Shown here in pieces: positions 45,388 through 53,645 of a stretch of DNA of 64,000 nucleotides. A program made the position numbers and the translations under genes. Source of the stretch: DAISJI01 sp964559835. GTDB lineage: Bacteria; Acidobacteriota; Terriglobia; Terriglobales; Acidobacteriaceae. The notes beneath the pieces are model-generated. The model made no database searches. It saw only the letters and a list, made by a program, of their open reading frames with translations, and was not told where the DNA came from. Position 1 is the stretch's first letter. The number at the start of each line of letters is the position of its first letter. The stretch spans positions 84,717 through 148,716 of the forward strand of contig CAZLJE010000010.1 of the NCBI GenBank assembly GCA_964559835.1, in the 5' to 3' direction.

Positions 45388-46751
45388 GCGCATTCGAAAT
45401 CCTCATCGTCGACGACGATCTCGGCCTCGCTGCCACTCTGCGCGACCTGCTTTCGGAGGAAGGGTATTCCGCTGCCGTCGCCGCCAACGCCTCCGAAGCC
45501 GAGCACCTTCTCGCCGAGAATCACTCCGCCGCGCTCGCCCTTCTCGACCTGGTCATGCCCGGTTGCGACGGCCTCGCGCTCATGGAACGCCTGCACGTCC
45601 ATCATCCCGAGTTGCCGGTCCTGATCATGACTGGCTTCGGCACCATCGAGACCGCGGTCGAGGCCATCAAGCGTGGCGCCGAGGATTACCTCACCAAGCC
45701 CTTCGACCGCGAGGCCGTCTGCAAGAAAGTCGGACGGCTTATGGAAGTCCATCGACTGCGCACTCGCGTCGCACAGCTCGAGGAGAACTTGCAGCAGGCG
45801 AGTGATCCGTTCGCCCCGATCGTTTATGTCTCGCCCCAGATGCAGCGCGTCGTCGAACGTGCCCGCGCCGCCGCCCAGAGCAATGCATCCGTCCTGATCG
45901 TCGGCGACACCGGCACCGGCAAGGAGATGCTCGCTCGCGCCATCCACGGCGCCAGCCGCCGTGCATCCGAACCGTTCATCCCGCTGAACTGCGGCGCGAT
46001 CCCTCGCGACCTGGTGGAGAGCGAACTCTTCGGTTATCGCAAGGGAGCCTTCACCGGCGCCCACGCCGACGCTCCCGGCGTATTCCTCTCAGCCGGAAAA
46101 GGGACCGTGTTTCTCGATGAGATCGGTGAAATGCCGAAAGACGCACAGGTGAAACTTCTCCGTGTACTTCAGGAACGCGAACTGCGCGCCGTCGGAAGCG
46201 CGCGGCCGGTGAAGATCGATGTTCGCATCATCGCCGCGACGAATCGCCCGCTCGCGCAACTGCGCTCCGAGTTCCTGCGCGAGGACCTCTACTTCCGCCT
46301 CGCCACGGTGATCATCGAAGTTCCGCCGCTGCGCCAGCGCCCGGAGGACATCCTCGTCCTGAGCCAGCACTTCGCCGCAGCCTTGGCCGACCGCTATGGC
46401 CGGCACATCACCGTCTCCCGCGCCGCCACCGAACTGCTCGTGCGCTACCGATTCCCCGGCAACGTGCGCGAATTGCAGAACGTGCTGGAAAGCGTGGCCG
46501 CGCTCTCGCAGGCTGACCCGCAGATCGTCACCGATCGCGACGTCAAGCCGCTGCTCTCTCCCGCCGACGCTCCGCTCAGCCACGAACAGCCGCTCGCGCT
46601 CGATGACATGGAGCGCGTCGCCATTGAGCGCTCGCTGCGCCTCTGCCATGGCAATCGCACCCGCGCCGCCGCCTTGCTCGGCATCTCCCGTGACACGCTC
46701 TACCGCAAAATGCGCGAGCTGAAGTCGAACGGGGGCGACTCTTCGTTATGA
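45384..46751 (+). CDS. NtrC-family sigma-54-dependent response regulator
   Basis: 455 residues from a GTG overlapping the kinase stop. Receiver with acidic cluster DDD (10-12) and phosphoacceptor Asp55 in LLDLVMPG; AAA+ domain (about 145-370) with Walker A GDTGTGKEML, the sigma-54 contact loop GAFTGA, and Walker B-like GTVFLDEIGEM; Fis-type HTH at the end (NRTRAAALLGISRDTLYRKM). All motifs needed for sigma-54 activation are present. Its stop overlaps the start of a tetrahaem cytochrome gene, so regulator and cytochromes share an operon. Confidence 0.95.
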   Translation: MSAFEILIVDDDLGLAATLRDLLSEEGYSAAVAANASEAEHLLAENHSAALALLDLVMPGCDGLALMERLHVHHPELPVLIMTGFGTIETAVEAIKRGAEDYLTKPFDREAVCKKVGRLMEVHRLRTRVAQLEENLQQASDPFAPIVYVSPQMQRVVERARAAAQSNASVLIVGDTGTGKEMLARAIHGASRRASEPFIPLNCGAIPRDLVESELFGYRKGAFTGAHADAPGVFLSAGKGTVFLDEIGEMPKDAQVKLLRVLQERELRAVGSARPVKIDVRIIAATNRPLAQLRSEFLREDLYFRLATVIIEVPPLRQRPEDILVLSQHFAAALADRYGRHITVSRAATELLVRYRFPGNVRELQNVLESVAALSQADPQIVTDRDVKPLLSPADAPLSHEQPLALDDMERVAIERSLRLCHGNRTRAAALLGISRDTLYRKMRELKSNGGDSSL

Positions 46752-47986
46752 GTCACCGCCGCCAATTCGTCCTCTGGATCGTGCTCGCTACCTTTGCCGT
46801 CGTCCTGTTCCTCGCCATCATGCGGGCGCAGTACCAGCCGACGCAGCGCCGCTTCGCCCTCGCCGTCACTCCTCATCCCGCCGAGGGCCGGTTGGTTTTC
46901 GAGGCGAAGGGCTGTGCCAAATGCCACGGCTCGGACGGCGCCGGAACCTCTGACGCGCCTGCGCTGCGCGAAAGCAACTCACTCGCATCGCTTCCATTGC
47001 TGGTCACAGCCATCTGGAACCACGTCCCGCGCATGTCTGACGCCATGCAGCAGAGCCGCATGCCGTACCCGACGATGTCCAGCGAAGACATGGCCCAGCT
47101 CTTCTCTTACCTGTACGTCACCGGAGTTACCGACCAGGCGGGTGACGCCGAACGCGGTCGCGCGCTGTTTTCGTCGCGACGTTGTGTCGGCTGCCATCAC
47201 GCCTCCGGCAAAGCTCCCGCCGTTGACGTCCTCGGCCGTGCCGACACGCCGCTGCTCCTCACGCAAGCGCTCTGGAACCACGCCTCCGGCATGACCTCGC
47301 AGTTGCAGCAGCGCGGTATGATCTGGCCTGCGCTCAAGGCCGGCGAACTCCGCGATCTGCTCGCCTACATCCAACTTGCCGCCGGTCGCAACAACCCGCC
47401 GCCCGTCCGCGTCGGCGACCCCGATCGCGGTTGGGCCGTCTTTCAAGCCAAGGGATGTCTCGATTGCCACACGCTCGGCTCCCGCAACCTGTTCGCACAA
47501 ACTCCATCTACCGTTGCCCCATCCTTTCGCCCGGTTTTCGCGAAAGGTGGGGATTTCATTCGCCTCCCCAGCACGCTCTCGCAGTTCGGCGAAGCCATGC
47601 TCAATCATTTTCCGAAGATGGATCGCGCCATGTCAGCGGCAGGCAAGACTCCGCCGTCGTTTTCGGGTGACGAACTCGGCGATCTCGCGGTTTTTCTCTA
47701 CAGCCTCCGCTACGTCGAGCCCTCCGGTTCGCCCCACGTCGGCGCGACCGTCTTCCGCCTGCGCGGATGTTCCGCCTGCCACGGAGACGACGCTTCCGGC
47801 GCCACTGCTCCCGCCCTTCGTGGCCGCGGCCAGAATTACACTGCGGTCCGCCTCGCCATGGGCCTGTGGGCACACGGCGACCGCATGTACGCCCTCACCC
47901 GTTCTAATCACCAGCCTTGGCCGCAGCTCGAACCCTCCGACATCGGCGACCTGCTTTCGTTCCTAAACACGCCGCTCGGCAACTAG
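46748..47986 (+). CDS. Membrane-anchored cytochrome c with four haem motifs
   Basis: 412 residues. An N-terminal helix (FVLWIVLATFAVVLFLAIM) anchors or exports the protein. Four repeated cytochrome c domains follow, with haem sites CAKCH, CVGCH, CLDCH and CSACH, about 90-140 residues apart. Each unit has the downstream Met-containing pattern (MSDAMQQSRMPYP, MTSQLQQRGMIWP) expected for class I haems. The ATG overlaps the NtrC stop (ATGA). It probably passes electrons to or from the Rieske/cytochrome b complex encoded 1.4 kb downstream. Confidence 0.92.
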   Translation: MSHRRQFVLWIVLATFAVVLFLAIMRAQYQPTQRRFALAVTPHPAEGRLVFEAKGCAKCHGSDGAGTSDAPALRESNSLASLPLLVTAIWNHVPRMSDAMQQSRMPYPTMSSEDMAQLFSYLYVTGVTDQAGDAERGRALFSSRRCVGCHHASGKAPAVDVLGRADTPLLLTQALWNHASGMTSQLQQRGMIWPALKAGELRDLLAYIQLAAGRNNPPPVRVGDPDRGWAVFQAKGCLDCHTLGSRNLFAQTPSTVAPSFRPVFAKGGDFIRLPSTLSQFGEAMLNHFPKMDRAMSAAGKTPPSFSGDELGDLAVFLYSLRYVEPSGSPHVGATVFRLRGCSACHGDDASGATAPALRGRGQNYTAVRLAMGLWAHGDRMYALTRSNHQPWPQLEPSDIGDLLSFLNTPLGN

Positions 47987-48020
47987 GTCTGCGATTTATC
48001 AGAAACGGATACCTCATACA

Positions 48021-48251
48021 ATGGAACACATGAAGACGTTCGCCGTGACCATTCGTCTTGATCTCGAAATGCGCAACATGCTCGATGAGGTGTGCAAAGA
48101 GAGCGGGCGAACGCGCAGCGATGTTATGCGTGTAGCGTTGAAACGTGAACTGGCGATTCTCCGGTTGGAGGAACTTCGGCGTCGCGTGGTGCCATTCGCC
48201 GCAGCCGCTGGTTACCTGATCGACGAGGATGTGTTCGAGGCCATGTCGTAA
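48021..48251 (+). CDS. Ribbon-helix-helix protein (CopG/antitoxin type)
   Basis: 76 residues (or 73 from the second ATG at 48030). The N-terminal strand and helices fit the RHH fold (FAVTIRLDLEMRNMLDEVCK, SGRTRSDVMRVALKRELAI). Such proteins are usually antitoxins. The bases after its stop could be read as the first residues of a PIN-like toxin (VFLGTTSIPAS), but the frame soon enters repeat sequence, so no toxin is intact. Probably an orphan antitoxin or transcription factor. Confidence 0.75.
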   Translation: MEHMKTFAVTIRLDLEMRNMLDEVCKESGRTRSDVMRVALKRELAILRLEELRRRVVPFAAAAGYLIDEDVFEAMS

Positions 48252-48283
48252 GCGTGTTCCTCGGCACCACGTCGATTCCCGCC

Positions 48284-48411
48284 TCGTTGCTTTTCCTCCG
48301 TGTTCCTCCGTGGCCTGTGGTGAAGGTTCTTATTCGCGTTCATCCGCGTAATCCGCGGTGCTTTTCGCCTTGTGCCTTTTGCCCTGAGCCGTGCGCCATG
48401 AGCCCTGCGCC
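48284..48411. repeat. Low-complexity word block (CCTCCGTG / TCCGCG / GCGCCATGAGCC)
   Basis: Consecutive short words: CCTCCGTGTTCCTCCGTGGC (about 48297-48316), then CGCGTTCATCCGCGTAATCC GCGG (about 48334-48357), then GCCCTGAGCCGTGCGCCATG AGCCCTGCGCC (about 48380-48410). I know similar blocks from intergenic DNA of several environmental bacteria. No coding potential. Confidence 0.7.
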
Positions 48412-48647
48412 AAGTGTCCGATTTCCTGACACTGCCCGAATCTCGGACATCAATCTACCTGACACTCAACAATTCCCGCCCTCTAAGTCCGACATTCCCA
48501 GCGACTTACGTCATCTTCTCATTGGCTCTCCGCGTGCGAACGTTCGTTCCAGATAGTACGGCGACAGGGGAGGGAGATCGGCAACCCGCGTCGCGAGAGA
48601 TCAGGCTTTCGGCGCTCCGGTTTCCCTCCTCTGGAGAAGGAGTTTTT

Positions 48648-48959
48648 ATGCGCAAGTTCGACGCATTGGGGATGGCTGGCACCGTCGCGCTGCTGACGGG
48701 TGCGATCACCTTCATGGGACAAGGTTCATTTGTGCCGCTCTGGGTCGCTTGGACCGTAGGCCCTTTGCTTTGGTATCTCGGCTTCGCGATGGCGATCGTG
48801 TGGGGATTCTGCCGGTTTTTCGCTCAGCCCATTGAAGCGGAAGAGTCCGAGACAACGCCTGTGATCGTCGTTCAGCGGCACTCGATCCAGCCGCGTTTCA
48901 AGGGCGCCCCGGTCGGTGTCACTCATGAGATTCCCGCTATGGGCGGATTTATTTGGTAA
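48648..48959 (+). CDS. Small membrane protein of the cytochrome cluster
   Basis: 103 residues from the ATG at 48648 with a strong upstream purine stretch (GGAGAAGGAG). Two membrane helices (GMAGTVALLTGAITFMG and WVAWTVGPLLWYLGFAMAIV) are followed by a polar C-terminal tail (RHSIQPRFKGAPVGV). No known domain. Its position just before the monohaem cytochrome and Rieske genes suggests an accessory subunit of the bc-type complex. Confidence 0.75.
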   Translation: MRKFDALGMAGTVALLTGAITFMGQGSFVPLWVAWTVGPLLWYLGFAMAIVWGFCRFFAQPIEAEESETTPVIVVQRHSIQPRFKGAPVGVTHEIPAMGGFIW

Positions 48960-48983
48960 TCCCAATTCATTTCGGAGGAAACA

Positions 48984-49322
48984 GTGGAATCAAGCGTTCG
49001 TAAATTTCTCATCGCCGTCTTCGTGACATCGTTCGTTCTCGCCTGCATCAACCCGGCCGCATTCGCCGGTAGTGACGAGGGCGCAGCCACCTTCAAGGCC
49101 AAGTGCGCCATGTGCCACGGCCAGGACGCCACCGGCAACACGCCGATGGGCAAGAACCTCAAGATCCGTGACCTGACTTCAGCGGATGTTCAGAAGCAAT
49201 CCGACGAAGACATCCTGACCACCATCACCAAAGGCAAGAACAAGATGCCCGAATACGGATCGAAGCTGTCGAAAGATCAGATCTCTGATGTCGAAAAATA
49301 CGTTCGCAGCCTCAAGAAGTAG
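48984..49322 (+). CDS. Monohaem class I cytochrome c
   Basis: 112 residues from a GTG with CGGAGG eight bases upstream. Signal peptide (FLIAVFVTSFVLACINPAAFA), one haem site CAMCH in FKAKCAMCHGQDATG, and a candidate axial Met in KNKMPEYGSKLS. Ends with the family-typical VEKYVRSLKK. Predicted periplasmic electron shuttle for the adjacent Rieske/cytochrome b complex. Confidence 0.93.
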   Translation: MESSVRKFLIAVFVTSFVLACINPAAFAGSDEGAATFKAKCAMCHGQDATGNTPMGKNLKIRDLTSADVQKQSDEDILTTITKGKNKMPEYGSKLSKDQISDVEKYVRSLKK

Positions 49323-49323
49323 C

Positions 49324-49360
49324 AACTTGGAACTTACAACTTAGAACTTACAACTTGTTT
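49324..49360. repeat. AACTTACAACTT-type word repeat
   Basis: Between cytochrome c and Rieske genes the spacer consists of five near-copies of an 8-9 base word (CAACTTGGA, ACTTACA, ACTTAGA, ACTTACA, ACTTG). It is AT-richer than the flanks and immediately precedes the Rieske leader. Confidence 0.75.
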
Positions 49361-49377
49361 TTCGAGGTTCATTCGCC

Positions 49378-49863
49378 ATGAACTCATCGCCTACTATCGA
49401 ACGCATTCCTGTGCCCCCCGCATTGGAGGCTCCGGCGCGCAGGGGCTTCATCAAGGTGCTGCTCGGAGGCGGGCTCCTCGCCTCCGCGGCAACTTTCTTT
49501 TATCCCGTCCTGCGCTATCTCGTCCCGCCCAATGCCGTCGACATGGGCGGTGACACCGTCGTTGCCGGCAAGGTCGGCGACCTCAAGCCCAACTCCGCCA
49601 AGATCTTCAAATTCGGCTCGCGTCCCGGACTGCTCGTCATGGGCACCGACGGCGAGTACAAGGCCATGTCCGCGACCTGCACCCACCTGAGTTGCACCGT
49701 TCAATACCGCAGCGATGTTAAGCAGGTCTGGTGCGCCTGCCACAACGGCGTCTACGACCTCGCCGGACGCAACGTCTCCGGTCCTCCTCCCCGTCCGCTC
49801 GAGCAGTACGACGTACACGTCCGCGGCGAAGAGATCGTCGTCGCCAGAAAGCGGGAGGGCTGA
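49378..49863 (+). CDS. Rieske 2Fe-2S protein
   Basis: 161 residues. An N-terminal membrane anchor (FIKVLLGGGLLASAATFFYPVL) is followed by the Rieske fold with cluster ligands in CTHLSC and CACHNG. A Pro-rich loop PPPRPLEQYDV follows, as expected. The Arg-Arg-Gly before the anchor (PARRGFIKV) could be a weak Tat signal. The stop is one base from the cytochrome b start, so both are translated together as core subunits of a quinol-oxidising bc-type complex. Confidence 0.95.
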   Translation: MNSSPTIERIPVPPALEAPARRGFIKVLLGGGLLASAATFFYPVLRYLVPPNAVDMGGDTVVAGKVGDLKPNSAKIFKFGSRPGLLVMGTDGEYKAMSATCTHLSCTVQYRSDVKQVWCACHNGVYDLAGRNVSGPPPRPLEQYDVHVRGEEIVVARKREG

Positions 49864-49864
49864 C

Positions 49865-50950
49865 ATGAGCGCATTCCCCATCATTCGCGATTGGCTCGAC
49901 GAACGCTTCGGATGGAACGATCTCCTCGGTCCCCTGAAGCACAAAACGGTTCCGCTTCACCGCCTGACGTACTGGTACTTCCTCGGCGGCATCACGCTCT
50001 TCCTCTTCATGCTCCAGGTCTGCACCGGTATCCTGCTTCTTCTCTATTACCGGCCGAGCGCGAACGAAGCGTACGAGAGCGTGCAGTACATCTCGACCCA
50101 GGTGCAGTTCGGATGGCTCATCCGCAACATTCATTCCTGGTCGGCGAACCTGATGATCCTCACCGCCTTCGCCCACATGTTCAGCGTCTTGTTCCTGCGC
50201 GCCTTCCGCAAGCCGCGCGAACTGACGTGGGTAACCGGCGCGTTACTCCTCTTTCTCGCCATGGGCTTTGGCTTCAGCGGATACCTACTGCCGTGGACCG
50301 CGCTGGCGTTTTTCGCGACCAAGGTCGGCACCGAGGTCGCCGGCCAGGTCCCGTTCGTCGGACACTCCATCGTCGTGTTCCTGCGCGGTGGCGACGAAGT
50401 CACCGGCGCGACGCTCACCCGCTTCTTCGGCTTCCACGTGGCGGTGCTGCCCGGGATCGCGACGCTGCTCATCGGCATTCACATCCTGCTCGTGCAGCGC
50501 TTTGGCATCAGCGTTCCGCCGTCGGTCGAACGCGAGCAGATCACGAATCCCGGCTCCGCGCGCGAGATGAAGTTCTTCCCGAACTTCGCCCTGCGCGAAA
50601 TGATGGCGTGGTACATCGCCCTCGGCGTGCTTGGGGCGCTGGCCGCGTTGTCACCTTGGGGGATCGGCGCGAAGGCGGATCCGTTCGCTCCCGCTCCTGC
50701 CGGCATCAAGCCCGAGTGGTACTTCCTCTTCATGTTCCAGACCCTGAAGCTCATTCCCTCGAAGATCTGGTTCATCGACGGCGAAATACTCGGCGTGCTT
50801 GGCTTCGGCGCCATCGGCGCGCTCTGGGTGTTCCTGCCGTTCCTCAACGAGCGCCGCTTCCAGTGGGCCCGCGTTTTCATCACCGGCCTGGGCGTCTTTG
50901 CCCTCGCCTACATCTGCTCCATGACGGTGTACGGCTATGTCGCGAAATAA
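49865..50950 (+). CDS. Cytochrome b (b6/subunit IV type in one chain)
   Basis: 361 residues from the ATG directly after the Rieske stop. Helices B and D carry paired haem histidines (NIHSWSANLMILTAFAHMF; GFHVAVLPGIATLLIGIH). The Qo-site motif PEWY occurs in GIKPEWYFLFMFQTLKL, and the C-terminal part has three further helices. It therefore combines b6-like and subunit IV-like parts. It transfers electrons from quinol across the membrane together with the Rieske protein; the electron acceptors are presumably the cytochromes c encoded around it. Confidence 0.95.
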   Translation: MSAFPIIRDWLDERFGWNDLLGPLKHKTVPLHRLTYWYFLGGITLFLFMLQVCTGILLLLYYRPSANEAYESVQYISTQVQFGWLIRNIHSWSANLMILTAFAHMFSVLFLRAFRKPRELTWVTGALLLFLAMGFGFSGYLLPWTALAFFATKVGTEVAGQVPFVGHSIVVFLRGGDEVTGATLTRFFGFHVAVLPGIATLLIGIHILLVQRFGISVPPSVEREQITNPGSAREMKFFPNFALREMMAWYIALGVLGALAALSPWGIGAKADPFAPAPAGIKPEWYFLFMFQTLKLIPSKIWFIDGEILGVLGFGAIGALWVFLPFLNERRFQWARVFITGLGVFALAYICSMTVYGYVAK

Positions 50951-52265
50951 TCTCGTACTATCAATCCGCGCTCTGTGGTCAAACACGTATTCCGTATTCC
51001 GTATTCCGTCCGGAGCGCATGCCGGAATACGGAATACGGGATACGGAATACCTCTTCTGGTCGCGTTCGTGTTGCTCACATCAGCAATGCTTCGCGCCCA
51101 AACCAACACCTGTCTCGACTGCCACGGTTCGCTCGACGACCCGCTCAAGGTCACAAGCGACCAGATCGCGCAGGACATCCATTTCCAGAAGGGCCTGACC
51201 TGTGCCTCGTGCCACGGAGGCGATCCCACCAGCATGGAAGCGATGGATCCGAAGAAGGGCTTCAAGGGACACATCGCGCGCAACAAGATCCCCGAACTCT
51301 GCGCCTCGTGTCACGCCAAGGGCGACTACATGCGCACCTACAATCCGTCGCTGCGCACCGACCAGTTCGCCCAATACCAGACCAGCGTGCACGGCAAGAA
51401 GGTCGCGGCCGGTGACACCAAGCCCGCCGTCTGCATCGACTGCCACGGCGTGCACGGAATTCGTCCCGCCAGCGACACGCGCTCCAAGGTCCATCCGACG
51501 AACGTCGCCCAGACCTGCGCGCGCTGCCACAACGACGCGAACTACATGAAGCCCTACGGCATCAAGACCGACCAGTTCGCCGGATACAGCGTCAGCGTGC
51601 ATCACGACGCGCTTGCCGTCCGCGGCGACCTCTCGGCTCCGACCTGCACCACCTGCCATGGCAATCATGGCGCTGCGCCTCCGGGCGTGGCCTCGGTGGA
51701 GAACGTCTGTTCCACCTGCCACGCCTTGCAAGCGCAGTTGTTCGACAGCAGCAAGCACAAGGGGGCGTTCGCCTCGGCGGGAATGCCCGGATGCGTCACC
51801 TGCCACAGCAATCACCGCATCACCAAGCCCAATGACACCATGATCGGCACCAGCCAGCAGGCGGTGTGCGTGCAATGCCACGCGCAGGGCGATACGGGAT
51901 TCGCCGTCGCCGAAAGCGTCCACAAGAAGTTCGAGGACACTGCGGCGGCGATCGCCCGCTCCGACGCCATCCTCACTCGCGCCGAGCACGACGGGATGGA
52001 AGTCAGCCAGGCGCAACTGGAGTTGATCGAGGGCCGCGACCGCCTGACGAAAGCCAAGGTCACGCTCCACAGCTTCCAAGCTGCCAAGATCGACGAGGAC
52101 ATCAAGGCCGCGAACGCCGTCAGCGCCAAGACCTACGACGAAGGCGTCAAGGCGCTCAAGGAACGCGATTACCGCCGCATGGGACTGGGCGTGTCGCTGA
52201 TCACCATCGCCTGCATGGTCCTCGGTCTGAAGCTGTTCATCACCGACCTGGAGAAGAAGAAATAG
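50937..52265 (+). CDS. Nonahaem cytochrome c with C-terminal membrane anchor
   Basis: 442 residues. Nine CxxCH sites (CLDCH, CASCH twice, CIDCH, CARCH, CTTCH, CSTCH, CVTCH, CVQCH) lie between residues about 60 and 320, then a helical region and a C-terminal membrane helix (GVSLITIACMVLGLKLFITD). Extra histidines (VHGIRP, GNHGAAPPG) may serve as distal ligands. The only usable in-frame start is the ATG at 50937, which overlaps the cytochrome b stop; the signal core (LLVAFVLLTSAMLRAQ) comes 39 residues later because a heptamer-repeat hairpin is translated in between. Likely electron outlet or inlet of the bc-type complex. Confidence 0.9.
   Translation: MSRNNLVLSIRALWSNTYSVFRIPSGAHAGIRNTGYGIPLLVAFVLLTSAMLRAQTNTCLDCHGSLDDPLKVTSDQIAQDIHFQKGLTCASCHGGDPTSMEAMDPKKGFKGHIARNKIPELCASCHAKGDYMRTYNPSLRTDQFAQYQTSVHGKKVAAGDTKPAVCIDCHGVHGIRPASDTRSKVHPTNVAQTCARCHNDANYMKPYGIKTDQFAGYSVSVHHDALAVRGDLSAPTCTTCHGNHGAAPPGVASVENVCSTCHALQAQLFDSSKHKGAFASAGMPGCVTCHSNHRITKPNDTMIGTSQQAVCVQCHAQGDTGFAVAESVHKKFEDTAAAIARSDAILTRAEHDGMEVSQAQLELIEGRDRLTKAKVTLHSFQAAKIDEDIKAANAVSAKTYDEGVKALKERDYRRMGLGVSLITIACMVLGLKLFITDLEKKK
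50986..51051. repeat. GTATTCC heptamer hairpin, copy 1
   Basis: The left arm has three tandem GTATTCC words plus a degenerate fourth; the right arm has four GGAATAC words (one GGGATAC). The loop is about 10 bases. The block is inside the reading frame of the nonahaem cytochrome, before its signal core. Confidence 0.9.
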
Positions 52266-52280
52266 TTAGAACCTTGTAAA

Positions 52281-52315
52281 GGGCAGGCGCTCACTGGAGG
52301 GTTAAGCGCCTGCCC
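52281..52315 (+). terminator. Hairpin at the end of the cytochrome operon
   Basis: A perfect 11-pair stem (GGGCAGGCGCT / AGCGCCTGCCC) with a 13-base loop starts 16 bases after the nonahaem cytochrome stop. No T-run follows, so it may act in RNA stabilisation or factor-dependent termination. Confidence 0.6.
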
Positions 52316-52460
52316 CTGAGGCGGAAGTCACTGGAGGCAAAATGGGGTTCTGCCATTTCTCCCGCTACCCTCAATGACGTAAGAACTCGGCCAAAAGTCT
52401 CGGCCGTTGGGACGAACGCACGGATTTCGGGTGCGGAATGCTTCGGGGCAACGCGCTGTC

Positions 52461-52530
52461 GTATTCCGTATTCCGTATCTGGTATCCCGTAGTTCGCGCC
52501 GGAATACGGAATACGACATACGGAATACGA
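52461..52530. repeat. GTATTCC heptamer hairpin, copy 2
   Basis: The left arm is four seven-base words (GTATTCC, GTATTCC, GTATCTG, GTATCCC) and the right arm four (GGAATAC, GGAATAC, GACATAC, GGAATAC), separated by about 10 bases. The right arm ends directly at the ATG of the AlkB-like gene (52531), leaving no room for a separate ribosome site. Confidence 0.9.
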
Positions 52531-53103
52531 ATGGCCCGAGCACGTCTTTCGTCGGTACAGGATCTTCCGGCCGGGTTCGTATATCAGCCCGACTTCATCT
52601 CTCCCGACGAGGAGCGCGAACTCCTCTCCCGCTTCGAGTCGCTGAACTTCGAGCCGTTCCAGTACATGCAGTTCACCGCCCGCCGCCGCATCGTCGTGTA
52701 CGGATGGGACTACGACTTTAGCTCGCGCAAGACCTCGACCACCGACCCGATCCCCGAATTTCTCGTTCCGCTGCGCGAGCGCACGGCCGCGCTTATGGGC
52801 GTCGCGCCCGACGCGCTCGCGGAGGCGCTCGTCGCCGAATACTCTCCCGGCACGCCCATCGGCTGGCATCGCGACACGCCGAACTTCGATCTCGTGGCCG
52901 GCATCTCGCTGGCCGGCGCCTGCCGCATGAGGTTCCGTCCGTACAAGGCGGAAGGGAAGGCGGTGTCGACCATCCTGGAGCCGCGCTCGGCGTACATCCT
53001 CCGCGGCGATGCCCGCTGGAAGCGGCAGCACTCCATCCCCGCCGTCGAGAAGCTGCGGTATTCGGTGACGTTCAGGACGCTGCGTGCACGAAAACCAGAG
53101 TAA
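52531..53103 (+). CDS. AlkB-like 2-oxoglutarate/Fe(II) dioxygenase
   Basis: 190 residues from the ATG that begins the conserved region (MARARLSSVQDLPAGFVYQP). The fold has the iron-binding H-x-D in IGWHRDTPNFD, a distal His in WKRQHSIPAVEKLRYSVTFR, and the 2-oxoglutarate-binding Arg pair near the C-terminus (RYSVTFRTLR). The central VYGWDYDFSSRK segment matches the AlkB nucleotide lid region. Likely repairs alkylated nucleic acids. The frame is open further upstream only because the heptamer hairpin lacks stops; no Shine-Dalgarno sequence is visible. Confidence 0.88.
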   Translation: MARARLSSVQDLPAGFVYQPDFISPDEERELLSRFESLNFEPFQYMQFTARRRIVVYGWDYDFSSRKTSTTDPIPEFLVPLRERTAALMGVAPDALAEALVAEYSPGTPIGWHRDTPNFDLVAGISLAGACRMRFRPYKAEGKAVSTILEPRSAYILRGDARWKRQHSIPAVEKLRYSVTFRTLRARKPE

Positions 53104-53122
53104 TGTCCGAATTATCGAGCAC

Positions 53123-53151
53123 CCCACCCTAGCAAAAGCGGCTAGGGTGGG
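53123..53151. repeat. CCCACCCT hairpin, copy 1
   Basis: A perfect 11-pair stem CCCACCCTAGC / GCTAGGGTGGG around the loop AAAAGCG. It lies 20 bases after the AlkB-like stop and could stop transcription in either direction. Confidence 0.75.
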
Positions 53152-53645
53152 CCACCCAGGGATGATTCCTGAGCTCAAGGTCTTGTTTACCGGTTGGTAA
53201 TCTCTGGGTCGGGGTACCCCCCTCCCCCCTTGAACCTGGGGAGAAGGTGGGTCAAGGGACTGCAAGCTGCTGACAGGGAAGCGGTTGGAGCGTCTCCAGG
53301 TAAGTCCAGGTAACCTGCAGGATACCTGGGTAACCCATGGGTATCCCAAGGCGAGACCCCCTCCCCCGGTTATCCCAGAGGTCCCACAGAAAAGCCGCGA
53401 AAAACGAAGAAATCCCAGAGGCCGTCCCAAGAGCCGGCGGATCGACGACAAATGTTGTCAAAGAGCTAAACATCTGGGTGCGAAGACACTACACCCTTGC
53501 ACCGCCAGGGTACGTAGGGAGGATAGTGTGGGGCAGGAAAGTTGTATGTGACGTGGGTCACAGAGGCGTGTGGCAAGGGAAGTCTGGTGATCGGGTGATC
53601 TGGTGATCTACTTCCTGCGTGCCAAGAATTTGTGCGAAGAGGAAA

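Noticed and set aside
48254..48300. PIN-type toxin after the RHH protein
   Set aside because: Only about ten residues could match (VFLGTTSIPAS) and the expected first Asp is replaced by Gly; the rest is repeat DNA.
52438..52530. Upstream extension of the AlkB-like protein
   Set aside because: The residues are just the translated heptamer hairpin (SYSVFRIW...GIRNTTYGIR); family similarity begins at the ATG 52531.
53285..53606. Two plus-strand frames of 88-89 codons
   Set aside because: They run through word repeats (CCAGGTAA, GGTGATC) and have no coding bias or ribosome site.
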